From Paenibacillus bovis (GTDB lineage Bacteria > Bacillota > Bacilli > Paenibacillales > Paenibacillaceae): a stretch of DNA of 64,000 bases. The notes below the pieces were generated by a model that saw nothing but the letters and a program-made list of their open reading frames with translations, had not been told where the DNA came from and did not search any database. A program made the position numbers and the translations under genes. The stretch lies in assembly GCF_001421015.2 (NCBI RefSeq), contig NZ_CP013023.1, positions 5,115,001 through 5,179,000 on the forward strand, read 5' to 3'. This document shows positions 40,948 to 51,248 of the stretch, in pieces. Every line of letters begins with the position of its first letter. Position 1 is the stretch's first letter.

Positions 40948-41472
40948 TCACTCTCCCCTGCGCCATTTCTCGAATAAATACCGCTGCTGCGGATTCAGTT
41001 TGCCATCCAGTGTATTGCGTGAACCGTACTCCCGCTGTTCGCGTATGCGCTGTGCAATCTCTCTTTCGCTGATTTGCACCTCGATTAGCAGCTCACGGGC
41101 AGATACCCGAAGTGCTCCCTGACCAAAAACGACATGCTGCTCAGCCAGATCACTGGTAGCCACATAGATTTGGCGGCGGCGGTGGGACAACTCACCGACA
41201 AAGCGTTCAATCGCTTCATCGGCAGTCTCCTTTTCTTTGGTAAAGTACATCTCGACCTTGCCCTGTTCGTAGGATTTGCCAAGTCCCGGAACCCGGTAGG
41301 CATCAAAAACGGCAATGACTCGCCGTCCCGAGTACGCCTGATAATTAGCCAGACGTTCCAGCAGACGGTTGCGTGCTTCATTCAGCCCGATCTCCGATAA
41401 TTCTACCAGCTCGGGCCAGGAACCGATCATATTGTAACCATCCACCAGAAGAACATCCCGCAGATCCGTCAT
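40948..41472 (-). CDS. rae1: NYN-domain ribosome-associated mRNA endonuclease Rae1 (YacP)
   Basis: A 174-residue NYN/PIN-like nuclease. In B. subtilis Rae1 enters the ribosomal A site and cleaves certain mRNAs during translation. LLVDGYNMIGSWPEL, AVFDAYRVPG and YVATSDLAEQ hold the conserved acidic residues expected of the active site. It follows rlmB by 5 bases in the cysE-cysS-mrnC-rlmB-rae1 transcript. Confidence 0.93.
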   Translation of the reverse strand: MTDLRDVLLVDGYNMIGSWPELVELSEIGLNEARNRLLERLANYQAYSGRRVIAVFDAYRVPGLGKSYEQGKVEMYFTKEKETADEAIERFVGELSHRRRQIYVATSDLAEQHVVFGQGALRVSARELLIEVQISEREIAQRIREQREYGSRNTLDGKLNPQQRYLFEKWRRGE

Positions 41473-41477
41473 ACCTT

Positions 41478-42224
41478 CTAACCGAGTGACTGCCGGCGGC
41501 GCAGTACTTCGTACATGACCACTCCTGCAGCTACTGAAGCATTAAGCGAGTTAATCTGCCCTTTCATCGGCAGCTGAACCAGTACATCGCACTTCTCCCG
41601 GATCAAGCGGCCCATGCCTTTGCCTTCATTACCGATAACGACAGCTACCGGCCCGTTGAAAATATCCGTCTGATACAGATTACTGTCCGTATCCACATCG
41701 GTTCCGACTACCCATACGCCCTGTTCCTTGAGGCGATCGATGGTCTGTCCCAGATTACTAACCCGTGCTACCGGTACATATTCTACAGCACCTGCGGATG
41801 TTTTGGAGACGGTCGCTGTGATTCCTGCCGAACGGCGTTTTGGAATAACGACGCCGTGTACACCAGTGCAATCTGCTGTACGAAGGATCGAACCGAGGTT
41901 ATGCGGATCTTCGATTTCATCCAGCAGCAGAATAAATGGTGCTTCTCCCTTGGACTGCGCAGCTGCGAGAATATCTTCTACCTCTGCGTATTCGTATGGA
42001 GCCGCCTGGGCAATGACTCCCTGATGCTGTACACCCGGTACAAAGCTGTCCAGCTTGCGCTTGTCCACATACTGGACAATGACTCCGCGCTGTTTGGCTT
42101 CGTCCATGATCGACTGCACCAGATTTTTTTGGGAACCTTCAGCAATCCAGATTTTGTTGATACTTCTGCCGGCACGAAGCGCTTCGGTCACCGAATGCTT
42201 GCCAGCAATATATTCTTCTTCCAT
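41478..42224 (-). CDS. rlmB: 23S rRNA (guanosine-2'-O-)-methyltransferase RlmB (TrmH family)
   Basis: A 248-residue SPOUT methyltransferase with an N-terminal L30e-like RNA-binding domain (EYIAGKHSVTEALRAG). The C-terminal knot shows motif 2 VVIGNEGKGMGRLIRE and motif 3 LPMKGQINSLNASVAAGVVMYE. The predicted target is G2251-equivalent in 23S rRNA; Gram-positive members are less well tested. CAGGAGGAAACACC precedes the ATG. Confidence 0.93.
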   Translation of the reverse strand: MEEEYIAGKHSVTEALRAGRSINKIWIAEGSQKNLVQSIMDEAKQRGVIVQYVDKRKLDSFVPGVQHQGVIAQAAPYEYAEVEDILAAAQSKGEAPFILLLDEIEDPHNLGSILRTADCTGVHGVVIPKRRSAGITATVSKTSAGAVEYVPVARVSNLGQTIDRLKEQGVWVVGTDVDTDSNLYQTDIFNGPVAVVIGNEGKGMGRLIREKCDVLVQLPMKGQINSLNASVAAGVVMYEVLRRRQSLG

Positions 42225-42330
42225 GGTGTTTCCTCCTGTGGACTACGTTATGCCTGATTATCCATTACCCTTTTTAAAAGGAAATGCTTCTGCGGCATAC
42301 GGTGCCTGTCTAAATAATACGTGGAGCCGT

Positions 42331-42768
42331 CTACGACTTTTGCTCCAGATGCTGAATCCCCTGGGTAATCAGCTCTTCAATACGTGCCTGCTCTCCTTTG
42401 TAATACAGGTATCCGAGCAGACATTCCCATGCCGTTGCATACCGATAATCGATCACACTGGCATTTTTGGGTACGGTACCGGATTTGGCATTGCGCCCCT
42501 GCCGTATAACATTCGCTTCGGTCTCTGTCAGCAAAGGCTCCAGATGCTGAAGCATCCGTGCCTGCGCGCCTGCCGATACGAATCCGGTCGACAGACGGTG
42601 CAGATGGTTGGGACGCAAGTTTTTTCCGGAAATTAGATACTGTCTTACTGCCACTTCGTGAATGGCATCACCCATATAGGCAAGAGCCAGCGGCGGTAGC
42701 TGCTCTGCCGGCTTGGATGGAGCAAATGGAAACCAGCCGTGCATATCATTATGTTCTGGAGGGTTCAT
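42331..42768 (-). CDS. mrnC: Mini-ribonuclease III (MrnC)
   Basis: A 145-residue RNase III-like protein without a dsRNA-binding domain. In B. subtilis it matures 23S rRNA ends, aided by L3. The catalytic pattern is ALAYMGDAIHEVAVRQYLI, and the second acidic segment is ATAWECLLGYLYYKG. It lies 16 bases after cysS, as in B. subtilis, with AGGAGGAGATACCA upstream of the ATG. Confidence 0.95.
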   Translation of the reverse strand: MNPPEHNDMHGWFPFAPSKPAEQLPPLALAYMGDAIHEVAVRQYLISGKNLRPNHLHRLSTGFVSAGAQARMLQHLEPLLTETEANVIRQGRNAKSGTVPKNASVIDYRYATAWECLLGYLYYKGEQARIEELITQGIQHLEQKS

Positions 42769-42784
42769 TGGTATCTCCTCCTGT

Positions 42785-44182
42785 TCATTTACGACGCCAT
42801 CTCATGCCCTGAGGCGTGTCTTCCAGCATAATACCCTGTGCAGACAGCAGATCGCGGATTTCATCAGCTCTTGCCCAGTTTTTACTACTGCGCGCTTCGA
42901 TACGTTCTGCGATCAGCTGCTCGACTTCTTCATCCAGAAGCTGCTCTTCTTCCCAGTACAGACGCAGTACTTCGTTCATTTCGTCAAATACTTGCAATAG
43001 AGCTTGCAGGGAAGCTTGTTGTACCACTTCACGCTGAAGCAGCAGGTTCGCTTCATTCACCCATTCGAAAACCGCAGTGATCGCATCCGGTGTATTGAAA
43101 TCATCCTGCATTTTCTCGTGGAACAGACTGCGGATCGCTTCTATACGGCCAACCAGCTCTGTATCTGCCGGAGAAGAAGTATCGGATGCGGACAGACGGT
43201 GTTTTACATTGCTGACAGCATTGGCAATACGTTCAATACTGTTCTCGGCCTGTGTCATCGTATCGTCTGTATAGTTAAGCGGATTGCGGTAGTGTGTCGA
43301 CAGCATCAGATAACGAATAGCTGCCGGCTTGTGATTTTTACGCAGATCCTTGACCAGAATCCCGTTACCGAGAGACTTGGACATTTTCTCATCGTCGATA
43401 CGGATAAAGCCGTTATGCATCCAATAGTTGGACAATGGCTTGCCGGTTACCGATTCCGATTGCGCGCATTCGCACTCATGGTGCGGGAACTGCAGATCCT
43501 GTCCACCGCCGTGAATATCCAGCGTATCTCCCAGATAGTGGCGTGCCATGGCAGAGCATTCGATATGCCAGCCTGGACGTCCTTGTCCCCATGGACTTTC
43601 CCAGAAAATCTCACCCGGTTTGGCAGCTTTCCAGAGTACAAAGTCTTCCGGATTTTCTTTGCGCTTGTCGACTTCGATCCGGATACCAAACTGCAGCTCA
43701 TCCAGCTTCTGGTGAGACAGCTTGCCATAGGAAGCAAATTTGCGGGTACGGAAGTAAACATCGCCTTCTTTTGGATAAGCATAACCGAGTTCGACCAGCT
43801 TATCGATAAACTGGACAATGATATCCATATTCTCGGTTACTCGTGGATGAATCGTCGCACGGCGAATGCCGAGACCTTCCAGATCTTCAAAATAAGCTGC
43901 GATAAAACGCTCTGCTACTTCAATAACGGTTGTATCCAGTTCTTCCGCTTTGCGAATCAGCTTGTCATCCACATCAGTGAAATTGACAACATAATCGACT
44001 TTATACTGCTGATTCTCCAAGTAGCTGCGTACCACATCAAAAAAGATCATCGGACGGGCATTACCAATATGGATATAGTCGTATACGGTAGGTCCGCACA
44101 CATACATTTTCACTTCACCCGGTGTCAGACTGACAAACTGTTCTTTCATGCGAGTCATTGTGTTATAGATTTGTAGTGACAT
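42785..44182 (-). CDS. cysS: Cysteine--tRNA ligase
   Basis: A 465-residue class I synthetase. The zinc-binding Cys of YVCGPTVYDYIHIGN is next to the HIGN (HIGH) motif. The second zinc Cys is in HIECSAMA, with HHECECAQSE nearby, and KMSKSLGN binds ATP. The start at 44182 follows GAAGGGATGAGAAT; an upstream in-frame ATG lacks a site. It is placed directly after cysE, so both respond to the T-box for tRNA-Cys. Confidence 0.98.
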   Translation of the reverse strand: MSLQIYNTMTRMKEQFVSLTPGEVKMYVCGPTVYDYIHIGNARPMIFFDVVRSYLENQQYKVDYVVNFTDVDDKLIRKAEELDTTVIEVAERFIAAYFEDLEGLGIRRATIHPRVTENMDIIVQFIDKLVELGYAYPKEGDVYFRTRKFASYGKLSHQKLDELQFGIRIEVDKRKENPEDFVLWKAAKPGEIFWESPWGQGRPGWHIECSAMARHYLGDTLDIHGGGQDLQFPHHECECAQSESVTGKPLSNYWMHNGFIRIDDEKMSKSLGNGILVKDLRKNHKPAAIRYLMLSTHYRNPLNYTDDTMTQAENSIERIANAVSNVKHRLSASDTSSPADTELVGRIEAIRSLFHEKMQDDFNTPDAITAVFEWVNEANLLLQREVVQQASLQALLQVFDEMNEVLRLYWEEEQLLDEEVEQLIAERIEARSSKNWARADEIRDLLSAQGIMLEDTPQGMRWRRK

Positions 44183-44221
44183 ATTCTCATCCCTTCTCTG
44201 TATCCATGTATATTGCAATAA

Positions 44222-44881
44222 TTACGAAGAATGTCTGCTGCTATTCGGCTTGATTCCATTTTCCAGCTCCAGCTGCTTTTTGAGCTGCTCGATCTCCAGC
44301 TGCAGCTCAGCGAGTCGGGCGGCTACCGGATCGGGCATCTGGTGACTGAGCCGATCGGCCTTTTTGCCATCCTGAATAACAATTTTACCGGGGATGCCTA
44401 CTACTGTACTGTTGGGCGGCACTTCCCGCAGCACGACCGAGTTGGAACCGATATTGGAATTGGAGCCCACTGTAAAGGAACCAAGCACTTTGGCACCCGA
44501 GCCAATCACAACGTTATTGCCAATTGTCGGATGACGCTTGCCTTTTTCCTTGCCTGTCCCTCCAAGTGTGACCCCCTGATAAATGACCACATCGTCTCCA
44601 ATCTCGCAGGTCTCGCCAATCACGACCCCCATGCCGTGATCGATAAACAGACGGTTGCCGATTGTGGCTCCAGGATGAATCTCTATACCTGTCATAAAGC
44701 GGCTTGCCTGGGAAATGACGCGCGCGATAGTAAACCATCGTTTACAGTAAAACCAGTGGGCCAGACGGTGAGCCCAGATCGCATGCAATCCCGAATAGGT
44801 GAATATGACTTCAAACCAGCTGCGCGCTGCCGGATCATTATCGAACACAGCGCGAATATCGGACCTCATATTTTTCAGCAT
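44222..44881 (-). CDS. cysE: Serine O-acetyltransferase
   Basis: A 219-residue enzyme making O-acetylserine from serine and acetyl-CoA, the entry to cysteine synthesis. An N-terminal helical domain is followed by left-handed beta-helix hexapeptide repeats ([52 protein letters not shown]). The catalytic Asp-His pair lies in IDHGMG, and a Glu/Lys-rich tail ends the protein. It is the first gene after the T-box terminator and would be expressed when tRNA-Cys is uncharged. Confidence 0.98.
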   Translation of the reverse strand: MLKNMRSDIRAVFDNDPAARSWFEVIFTYSGLHAIWAHRLAHWFYCKRWFTIARVISQASRFMTGIEIHPGATIGNRLFIDHGMGVVIGETCEIGDDVVIYQGVTLGGTGKEKGKRHPTIGNNVVIGSGAKVLGSFTVGSNSNIGSNSVVLREVPPNSTVVGIPGKIVIQDGKKADRLSHQMPDPVAARLAELQLEIEQLKKQLELENGIKPNSSRHSS

Positions 44882-44899
44882 GACTTCTTCCCCTCTTTG

Positions 44900-45299
44900 G
44901 CTTGCGCCTCATTAAAAAACGCCCCCACAGCCGATTAGGGCTGCAGAGGCGTCTTCTTACGCGGTTCCACTCTGCTTGGGCAGCCTTATTGCTTCTTATC
45001 CTTTTAACAGGTCAAGAAAGGCTGTCCAACTTGTGCAGTCTGTAACGTAAGACCAGACGGCAAAATCTACTGCTGTTCACGTGCTTTCGTTCAAAATGAA
45101 GGAAAGACAACGGAAAAGGTTCGACTTTGCAGCTCACAGGTGCATGTTCAGCCTGTCTGAAGTGGATGATTTCCAGCTACCCATGAATGTAATTGCTCAT
45201 AGGGTCATCCTCTCTGGGACTTCATATTCAGGCTTACTTTTCCTGCTCAATGCTGTTATATCAATATGTTAACCATTTAAGTTTTAAATTAGCTGTCAG
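44900..45299 (-). promoter_or_regulatory. T-box riboswitch for tRNA-Cys upstream of cysE-cysS
   Basis: The T-box core AGAGTGGAACCGCG lies at 44960-44973 on the minus strand. It is followed by a terminator stem (44919-44952) with a T-run at 44913-44918. Stem I carries AGAGAGGATGACC and GGTAGCTGGAAATC, and the specifier loop reads GAACA-TGC-A (TGC at 45142-45144), a cysteine codon. The whole leader spans about 400 bases. B. subtilis has the equivalent element between gltX and cysE. Confidence 0.93.
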
Positions 45300-45305
45300 G
45301 TGATC

Positions 45306-45334
45306 ATTATAACGGACTCTACCTGATTAAACAA
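45306..45334 (-). promoter_or_regulatory. Sigma-A promoter of the cysE T-box transcript
   Basis: TTGTTT (45329-45334), a 17-bp spacer and TATAAT (45306-45311) on the minus strand lie just past the gltX stop. Start is near 45299. cysE can therefore be transcribed without gltX. Confidence 0.85.
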
Positions 45335-45409
45335 TATGAATTATGCAGCCGGCAGCAATTTACGATCTTGCCTGCTTATTTCAAACGGCTGCTTTATGCC
45401 AATTGGAAA

Positions 45410-46873
45410 TCAGGACCCTTTGATCTGGGAAGCCAAACGTTCAATCACACGATCACGACCAAGCAGATATACCGTATGGTTAAGATCGCGTCCATGCATT
45501 TCGCCTGTCAGTGCTACACGGATCGGCATAAACAGCTGTTTTCCTTTATATCCGGTTTCTTTTTGAACTTCTTTGATCATTGCAGCTGCATGAGAAGGAC
45601 TGAATTCTTCGGAAGAACGGATTTTGTTCAGCAATGCTTCCAGAACCGTTTTGACATGCTCTTCACCCAGGATTTGCTGTTCTTCCTGGCCAAGCTCTAC
45701 ATGGGTACGGAAGAACATTTCGGACAACTCCACAATATCGGAAGCCGATACCATTTGCTCCTGATACAGGGCAACCAGATCATGTGCCCACTGCTGCTGT
45801 TCTTCGCTCAGTTCTGCCGGCAGGCGTCCTGCTTTTTGCAGATGAGGAATCGCCATTGCTGCGATACGGTCGGTATCGGCTTTTTTGATATACATGTTGT
45901 TCAAATGCGCCAGCTTGTTGGTATCGAATACCGCCGGGCTCTTGGATAGACGCTTGGCATCGAAGATCTTGATCAGTTCTTCACGGGAGAAAATTTCTTC
46001 TTCTCCTTCCGGTGACCAGCCCAGCAGCACGATAAAGTTGAACAGCGCTTCCGGCAGATAACCCAGCTGATCATACTGCTCGATAAACTGGATAATCGAC
46101 TCGTCGCGTTTGCTGAGCTTTTTGTGATTTTCGTTAACGATTAGCGTCATATGACCGAATTGCGGCGGCTCCCAGCCCAGTGCTTCGTAGATCATCAGCT
46201 GACGAGGCGTATTGGAGACATGATCTTCCCCGCGCAGAACATGGGAGATTTTCATAAGATAGTCGTCCAGTACAACTGCGAAGTTGTACGTTGGAATACC
46301 GTCTTTTTTGACAATAACAAAGTCACCGGTATCTTCGGTAGTAAACGAGATCTCGCCTTTGACAATATCATTGAATGTATAGGTTTTGTTCTCCGGTACA
46401 CGGAAACGGATGCTCGGCACACGGCCTTCCGCTTCAAAAGCAGCACACTGCTCAGGTGTCAGATCACGATGCTTGCCGGAATAACGCGGAGTTTCGCCTT
46501 TGGCAATCTGCTCTTCACGTTCCTGCTCCAGCTCTTCCTCGGTGCAGTAGCATTTGTAGGCCAGACCGCGATCCAGCAGATCCTGCCAGTGTTCACGGTA
46601 GATATCCAGACGCTCGGTCTGGCGATACGGTCCGTATTCACCACCAATATCGATACTTTCATCCCAGTCGATACCCAGCCATTTCAGGTAGGATAGCTGA
46701 TTTTCTTCACCACCGGCTACATTGCGCTTTACATCGGTATCCTCGATGCGGATCACGAATTTGCCACCCTGACTGCGGGCAAACAGATAATTAAACAATG
46801 CGGTACGGGCATTACCGATATGCAGATGTCCTGTAGGACTTGGTGCATATCGTACGCGAACTTCATTAGACAT
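45410..46873 (-). CDS. gltX: Glutamate--tRNA ligase
   Basis: A 487-residue class I synthetase. [20 protein letters not shown] holds the HIGH-type motif, and KLSKRDESI is the KMSKS-type motif. Most Bacillota use this enzyme in non-discriminating form to charge both tRNA-Glu and tRNA-Gln, with GatCAB correction; that is expected here but not shown. It follows ispF by 25 bases, with AAGGAGGAAATACTATT before the ATG. Confidence 0.98.
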   Translation of the reverse strand: MSNEVRVRYAPSPTGHLHIGNARTALFNYLFARSQGGKFVIRIEDTDVKRNVAGGEENQLSYLKWLGIDWDESIDIGGEYGPYRQTERLDIYREHWQDLLDRGLAYKCYCTEEELEQEREEQIAKGETPRYSGKHRDLTPEQCAAFEAEGRVPSIRFRVPENKTYTFNDIVKGEISFTTEDTGDFVIVKKDGIPTYNFAVVLDDYLMKISHVLRGEDHVSNTPRQLMIYEALGWEPPQFGHMTLIVNENHKKLSKRDESIIQFIEQYDQLGYLPEALFNFIVLLGWSPEGEEEIFSREELIKIFDAKRLSKSPAVFDTNKLAHLNNMYIKKADTDRIAAMAIPHLQKAGRLPAELSEEQQQWAHDLVALYQEQMVSASDIVELSEMFFRTHVELGQEEQQILGEEHVKTVLEALLNKIRSSEEFSPSHAAAMIKEVQKETGYKGKQLFMPIRVALTGEMHGRDLNHTVYLLGRDRVIERLASQIKGS

Positions 46874-46898
46874 AATAGTATTTCCTCCTTAAACGTGA

Positions 46899-47375
46899 TT
46901 ACTCTTTGATCAGGCATACAACAGCCTGTGCAGCGATCCCTTCACCGCGACCGGTGAAGCCCAGCTGTTCGGTTGTTGTCGCCTTGACATTAACCTGGTC
47001 AATCTCCGCATCCAGGGCTTTGGCAATAACCTCTACCATCTGCGGAATATAAGGTGCCATTTTAGGCTTCTGGGCAATGATCGTTGCATCTACATTACCC
47101 AGGCGATAGCCGCGTTCACGGATCATTTTCCAGATATGCAGCATTAGCTTGAGGCTGTCTGCATCCTTGAATTCGGGATCGGTATCGGGAAAATGCTTGC
47201 CGATATCTCCCATGGCGAGTGCGCCCAGGATCGCATCAGTGATCGTATGCAGCAGTACATCCGCATCCGAATGACCGAGCAGTCCTTTTTCGTAGGGAAT
47301 CGTTACGCCGCCGATAATACACGGCCTTCCCTCTACCAGTTGGTGTACATCAAATCCCTGACCTATGCGAATCAT
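46899..47375 (-). CDS. ispF: 2-C-methyl-D-erythritol 2,4-cyclodiphosphate synthase
   Basis: A 158-residue enzyme of the MEP isoprenoid pathway. The metal-binding [12 protein letters not shown] and [17 protein letters not shown] motifs are intact, and [21 protein letters not shown] forms the substrate pocket. Its ATG overlaps the ispD stop by four bases (ATGA), showing tight coupling with the step that supplies its precursor. Confidence 0.98.
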   Translation of the reverse strand: MIRIGQGFDVHQLVEGRPCIIGGVTIPYEKGLLGHSDADVLLHTITDAILGALAMGDIGKHFPDTDPEFKDADSLKLMLHIWKMIRERGYRLGNVDATIIAQKPKMAPYIPQMVEVIAKALDAEIDQVNVKATTTEQLGFTGRGEGIAAQAVVCLIKE

Positions 47376-48070
47376 ATATGACTCTCTCCTTTGCGTTCCA
47401 GTAAGTAAGCAGCATAATCCAGATCATCCGGTGTAGTGATCTTTATATTTGTATAGCTGCCTTCTACAACAGCTACCGTTATTCCCAGACGCTCTACCAG
47501 CATGGCATCATCGGTGCCGCGGAAGTCCTGTTGCTCGGCGTGCTGATGAGCATCCAGCAGATCGCTGCGCCGAAACGTCTGCGGCGTCTGGATCGCCCAT
47601 AGACTGCTGCGATCCGGCGTTCCGATAATCTGTCTGTTTGGATTGACCTGCTTGATCGTATCCTTGACCGGGACAGCCAGTACAGATGCACCGGCTTCTA
47701 CTGCCGTATCATAACACTGCTGGATATGATCTTGGGTCACAAAAGGACGGACTCCGTCATGCACCATCACCCATTCGGTAGTCAGATGCTGCAGACCGTT
47801 CAAAACCGATTCCTGACGATCACGACCGCCAGCTGCTACATGAACCACTTTGGTCAAACCGTATTGTTTGACCCAGTCTCTGCAGCGTTCAACATCCTCT
47901 GCTCCCGTAACCATAACGATCTCACCCACAATAGATGAACGTTCAAAAACCTCCAGCGTATGTATGATGATCGGCTTATCCTGAAGTTTCAGATACTGCT
48001 TGCTCTCTGTCGTGCCCATGCGTGAACCTTTGCCTGCAGCTACGACGATTACACCCGCCTTATTCGCCAT
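47372..48070 (-). CDS. ispD: 2-C-methyl-D-erythritol 4-phosphate cytidylyltransferase
   Basis: A 232-residue nucleotidyltransferase of the MEP pathway. The CTP-binding loop [11 protein letters not shown] is followed by VHDGVRPFV and AVPVKDTIK. The start at 48070 is taken because AAGGATGGGG is properly spaced; a second ATG nine bases upstream sits within it. It is first in ispD-ispF-gltX. Confidence 0.97.
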   Translation of the reverse strand: MANKAGVIVVAAGKGSRMGTTESKQYLKLQDKPIIIHTLEVFERSSIVGEIVMVTGAEDVERCRDWVKQYGLTKVVHVAAGGRDRQESVLNGLQHLTTEWVMVHDGVRPFVTQDHIQQCYDTAVEAGASVLAVPVKDTIKQVNPNRQIIGTPDRSSLWAIQTPQTFRRSDLLDAHQHAEQQDFRGTDDAMLVERLGITVAVVEGSYTNIKITTPDDLDYAAYLLERKGESHI

Positions 48071-48181
48071 AATCCCCATCCTTATCTTTCCAGTCCGCCA
48101 TCCCGCATCTTTCCAGGACGTCTCAAATCCCATTCCTTAATAATATACCCGCTGCATCTGCAGCACAACCTATTAGATTAT

Positions 48182-48221
48182 CCCTGTTATCTTAGCCTGC
48201 TGCCAAACGAGGATAACAGGG
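48182..48221 (-). terminator. Hairpin after yacL
   Basis: CCCTGTTATC (48182-48191) and GATAACAGGG (48212-48221) form a perfect 10-bp stem with a 20-base loop, just past the yacL stop. The minus strand continues ATAATCTAA, so termination strength is uncertain. Confidence 0.55.
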
Positions 48222-48234
48222 CATTATAATCCGC

Positions 48235-49266
48235 TTAATTAGATATATAGGGTTTGGCAAATACCATTTTGCCATTGGCAGTCTGCAGGGCACTGGTTAC
48301 GATCACTTCAATCGCCCGCCCCATATGTTCGCGCCCCTGCTCGACTACAATCATAGTCCCATCATCCAGATAAGCTACTCCCTGACCTTGTTCCTTGCCA
48401 GCTTTGGTAACCGAGACAACAAGCAGCTGTCCGGCAATAAGCTGCTGTTTCAACATGGACGCGAGATGATTGACATTCAAGACACGTATTTGATGCAGCT
48501 CACTAATTTTTTGCAAATTGGTATCATTGGTTAGCAGTACCGCATTGTGGTTTCTTGCCAGCTGAACCAGCTTGTCATCGGCACTCATCGCTTCGGGAAG
48601 GTTGGTATACAAAATGTCCAGCTGTTCCAGCTGACGCAGTCGATTCAACATATCCAGCCCACGTTTTCCCCGCTCACGACGCAGCAGATCGGCAGCATCT
48701 GCCAGCAGCTGCAGTTCATGCAGTACAAAGTCCGGAACCAGCAGCTGCCCTTCCAAAAAGCCTGCCTGGATAATATGCTCGATTCTTCCATCAATAATAA
48801 TATTGGTATCCATTATTTTGGGAGAGATGGTATTAGTGGGGGACTGTTCGACCAATCGTTCTACAGATCCCACGGCTGCAGAGTCGGAATCCATTTTTCT
48901 ATTTGTCCAGCTTGTCATTTCTATGGCATATTCATAACTCAGCCGCAGTCCTGCATAGCCAAAAGCCAGCATGAACAGTGATCTTATAATTTCATATCCT
49001 TGCCCCCACCAAGAGAAGATAAGCGCACCTACCGCTCCTGCTACCCATCCCGCCAACAATCCTGCGGCGATAATGATCAGCTGTATTACCGATAGCGGTT
49101 CTGCTTTGCTTCTGCGGCTCTGTGGCAGACGCATCATCAGATTGCGGCAAAACCATATCAGCAGAAAAGCGATAATCAGCATCATAATTCCGTCGACTGC
49201 CATTTTCCCTGTGAACTGTCCACCCTGCAGCAGTCCATTACCCCATTCTCTCCATTGCTCCAGCAT
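48235..49266 (-). CDS. PIN and TRAM domain membrane protein (YacL-like)
   Basis: A 343-residue protein. Hydrophobic segments occur at about residues 25-42, 62-82 and 90-112. A PIN nuclease-like domain then starts at KIMDTNIIIDGRIEHI (acidic residues D, D, and later MSADDK and LLTNDTNL), and a C-terminal TRAM domain starts near QLLVVSVTKAGKEQGQGVAYL. Equivalent genes lie next to ispD in Bacillales. The function is unknown; a membrane-anchored RNase or RNA-binding role is plausible. AAGGAGACAGGTAT precedes the ATG. Confidence 0.9.
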   Translation of the reverse strand: MLEQWREWGNGLLQGGQFTGKMAVDGIMMLIIAFLLIWFCRNLMMRLPQSRRSKAEPLSVIQLIIIAAGLLAGWVAGAVGALIFSWWGQGYEIIRSLFMLAFGYAGLRLSYEYAIEMTSWTNRKMDSDSAAVGSVERLVEQSPTNTISPKIMDTNIIIDGRIEHIIQAGFLEGQLLVPDFVLHELQLLADAADLLRRERGKRGLDMLNRLRQLEQLDILYTNLPEAMSADDKLVQLARNHNAVLLTNDTNLQKISELHQIRVLNVNHLASMLKQQLIAGQLLVVSVTKAGKEQGQGVAYLDDGTMIVVEQGREHMGRAIEVIVTSALQTANGKMVFAKPYISN

Positions 49267-49303
49267 ATACCTGTCTCCTTTGTATTCATTCCGACTATTT
49301 GGA

Positions 49304-49351
49304 CATAAAAAAAAGCATTTATTCTCTGTTACGCTAGAGAAATAAATGCTT
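49304..49351 (-). terminator. Terminator after pssA
   Basis: A roughly 14-bp stem (AAGCATTTATT...CTCT, 49313-49326, with 49336-49351) is followed by a run of eight T on the minus strand. It ends the radA-disA-pssA transcript before yacL. Confidence 0.92.
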
Positions 49352-49378
49352 CTTTATTCATCATATCATGCCATCATC

Positions 49379-50104
49379 TTAACGAAGGGATTCTTTGGAA
49401 GAGTTGTCTTCGTCCTGATGCTTACGACGTCGGGTCAGCTGGCGTATATTTTGTTGGAAACCATACAATGCATACAGTGCCAGTGGCACAAAAATCAGTT
49501 TGGATACTTGATCCGGGAACATAATAGCAATCACAACCGCTACGATAATAACGAATGGAGCCAGCCATAATGCTTTGCGCGGAACACCTACTTTTTTGAA
49601 GTTGGGATATTTCACACGGCTTACCATCAGGTAAGACAATATTAATGTGCTGATCACCATATACGGTGTAGAGACTTCGTTATGAAATAAGGATAAAGTT
49701 GCCAGTACGCCGCCTGCTGCCGGAATTGGCAGACCGGTGAAGTAACCGGGTACTCCTGCTTTTACATTGAAACGTGCCAGACGCATTGCGCCGCACATCG
49801 GGAAAATTAGCGAAGCCACGACTGCGAGCACCGGGTTGATATCATGAAAGGCAATACCGTACATGATAATAATAGGTGCTACACCGAACGATACCAGATC
49901 AGACAGCGAATCCAGCTCTTTGCCAAGTTCACTCTGGGCATTCAGTGCTCTGGCCATACGACCATCCAGCCCGTCCATTAACATTGCTACAATTACCATG
50001 ATCGCTGCCAGACTATAGTTATCATTCAACGACAGTAAAATAGCCACCATTCCAAGTCCCAGGTTAAACAGCGTACACAGGTTTGGAATTGATTTTGTTA
50101 TCAT
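49379..50104 (-). CDS. pssA: CDP-diacylglycerol--serine O-phosphatidyltransferase
   Basis: A 241-residue CDP-alcohol phosphotransferase of the membrane, predicted to make phosphatidylserine for phosphatidylethanolamine. The family motif D-G-x2-D-G-x2-A-R-x8-G-x3-D-x3-D is visible in MDGLDGRMARALNAQSELGK followed by ELDSLSD. Six or so hydrophobic segments and a basic tail follow. PgsA-like substrates cannot be excluded, but PNLCTLFNLGLG is typical of PssA. The gap to disA is 55 bases. Confidence 0.88.
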   Translation of the reverse strand: MITKSIPNLCTLFNLGLGMVAILLSLNDNYSLAAIMVIVAMLMDGLDGRMARALNAQSELGKELDSLSDLVSFGVAPIIIMYGIAFHDINPVLAVVASLIFPMCGAMRLARFNVKAGVPGYFTGLPIPAAGGVLATLSLFHNEVSTPYMVISTLILSYLMVSRVKYPNFKKVGVPRKALWLAPFVIIVAVVIAIMFPDQVSKLIFVPLALYALYGFQQNIRQLTRRRKHQDEDNSSKESLR

Positions 50105-50159
50105 TTTGTCACCTCAAAGATGGATATATTAACCAATTAACTTTACGATTCTAACGCTT

Positions 50160-51236
50160 TTAGATTTGTCTGTCAATAAATACTTGTTCCTGGATGCGCT
50201 CCAGACCGGCACGAATCGTTCTTGCCCGTACTTCTCCAATGCCATCCACTTCATCCAGCTCTTCGATACTTGCCCCGATTACCTGATGCAGGGCTTCAAA
50301 ACGCTCGACCAAATTGTGGATAATCACATTCGGCAGTCTCGGGATTTTGTTCAGTACACGATATCCGCGGGCATGCACCACTTCTTCCGACTGGGCAATC
50401 GCTACAGGGTAACCCAGCATTTTGACAATCTGCGTGATATCCATGAGTTCATTATCGGTAATCCGCTTAAGGTTATTTACAATTTCATTCAGTTTGTCTT
50501 CACTGCAATCGCGTCCATAGTCTTTGAGCAGCAGCCGGAATTCCTCTTCCGTATTGCCGACCATTTCTTCCATCTGCATAGAAATGAGTCGGCCTTCTGC
50601 ACCGAGTTCCGTAATATAGCGGCTAATCTCGGTCTGGATGCGCAGCACCATCTCTACACGCTGGATTACGCCGGCGACTTCGGAAATGGTAACCATCTGT
50701 TCAAATTCCGAAGCAGTCAGGTTGGTCAGCGCCTGACTCAATACCGCCTGATAGCGTTCCAGGGTCTGGATCGCCTGATTGGCTTTGGTCAGGATTACAC
50801 CGATCTCTTTGAGCGCATAACGCAAATTGCCCTTGTAGAGCGTAATAATATTACGGCGCTGCGAGATCGAAATAACCAGCTCTCCGGTCTGCTTGGCTAC
50901 CCGCTCTGCTGTACGGTGACGAATTCCCGTCTCAATCGAGGAGATGGAAGAATCCGGGATCAGCTGCGTATTCGCATAGAGAATCCGCTTCAGATCGCCA
51001 CTTAGAATAATAGCGCCATCCATTTTGGCCAACTCATACAAATAGTTGGGAGAAAATTCGCAATCGATGGAAAAGCCGCCATCTACCACTTCCATTAACT
51101 GGGGCGTTGAGCCGACCACAATAAGTCCACCCGTTTTGGCCCGTAATACGTTTTCGAGTCCATCCCGGAATGCCGTACCTGGCGCTACCATTTTCAGCAG
51201 GCGATTGATTTTCTCTGCTTGACTGATTTCCTTCAT
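50160..51236 (-). CDS. disA: DNA integrity scanning diadenylate cyclase DisA
   Basis: A 358-residue octameric enzyme that makes c-di-AMP from two ATP and stops when it meets branched DNA, delaying sporulation. The DAC domain shows the DGA triad (KMDGAIILS) and [12 protein letters not shown] helical spine and a C-terminal helix-hairpin-helix DNA-binding domain ([19 protein letters not shown]) follow. It sits 12 bases after radA, whose product modulates DisA in B. subtilis. Confidence 0.98.
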   Translation of the reverse strand: MKEISQAEKINRLLKMVAPGTAFRDGLENVLRAKTGGLIVVGSTPQLMEVVDGGFSIDCEFSPNYLYELAKMDGAIILSGDLKRILYANTQLIPDSSISSIETGIRHRTAERVAKQTGELVISISQRRNIITLYKGNLRYALKEIGVILTKANQAIQTLERYQAVLSQALTNLTASEFEQMVTISEVAGVIQRVEMVLRIQTEISRYITELGAEGRLISMQMEEMVGNTEEEFRLLLKDYGRDCSEDKLNEIVNNLKRITDNELMDITQIVKMLGYPVAIAQSEEVVHARGYRVLNKIPRLPNVIIHNLVERFEALHQVIGASIEELDEVDGIGEVRARTIRAGLERIQEQVFIDRQI

Positions 51237-51248
51237 CTACTGTTCCCC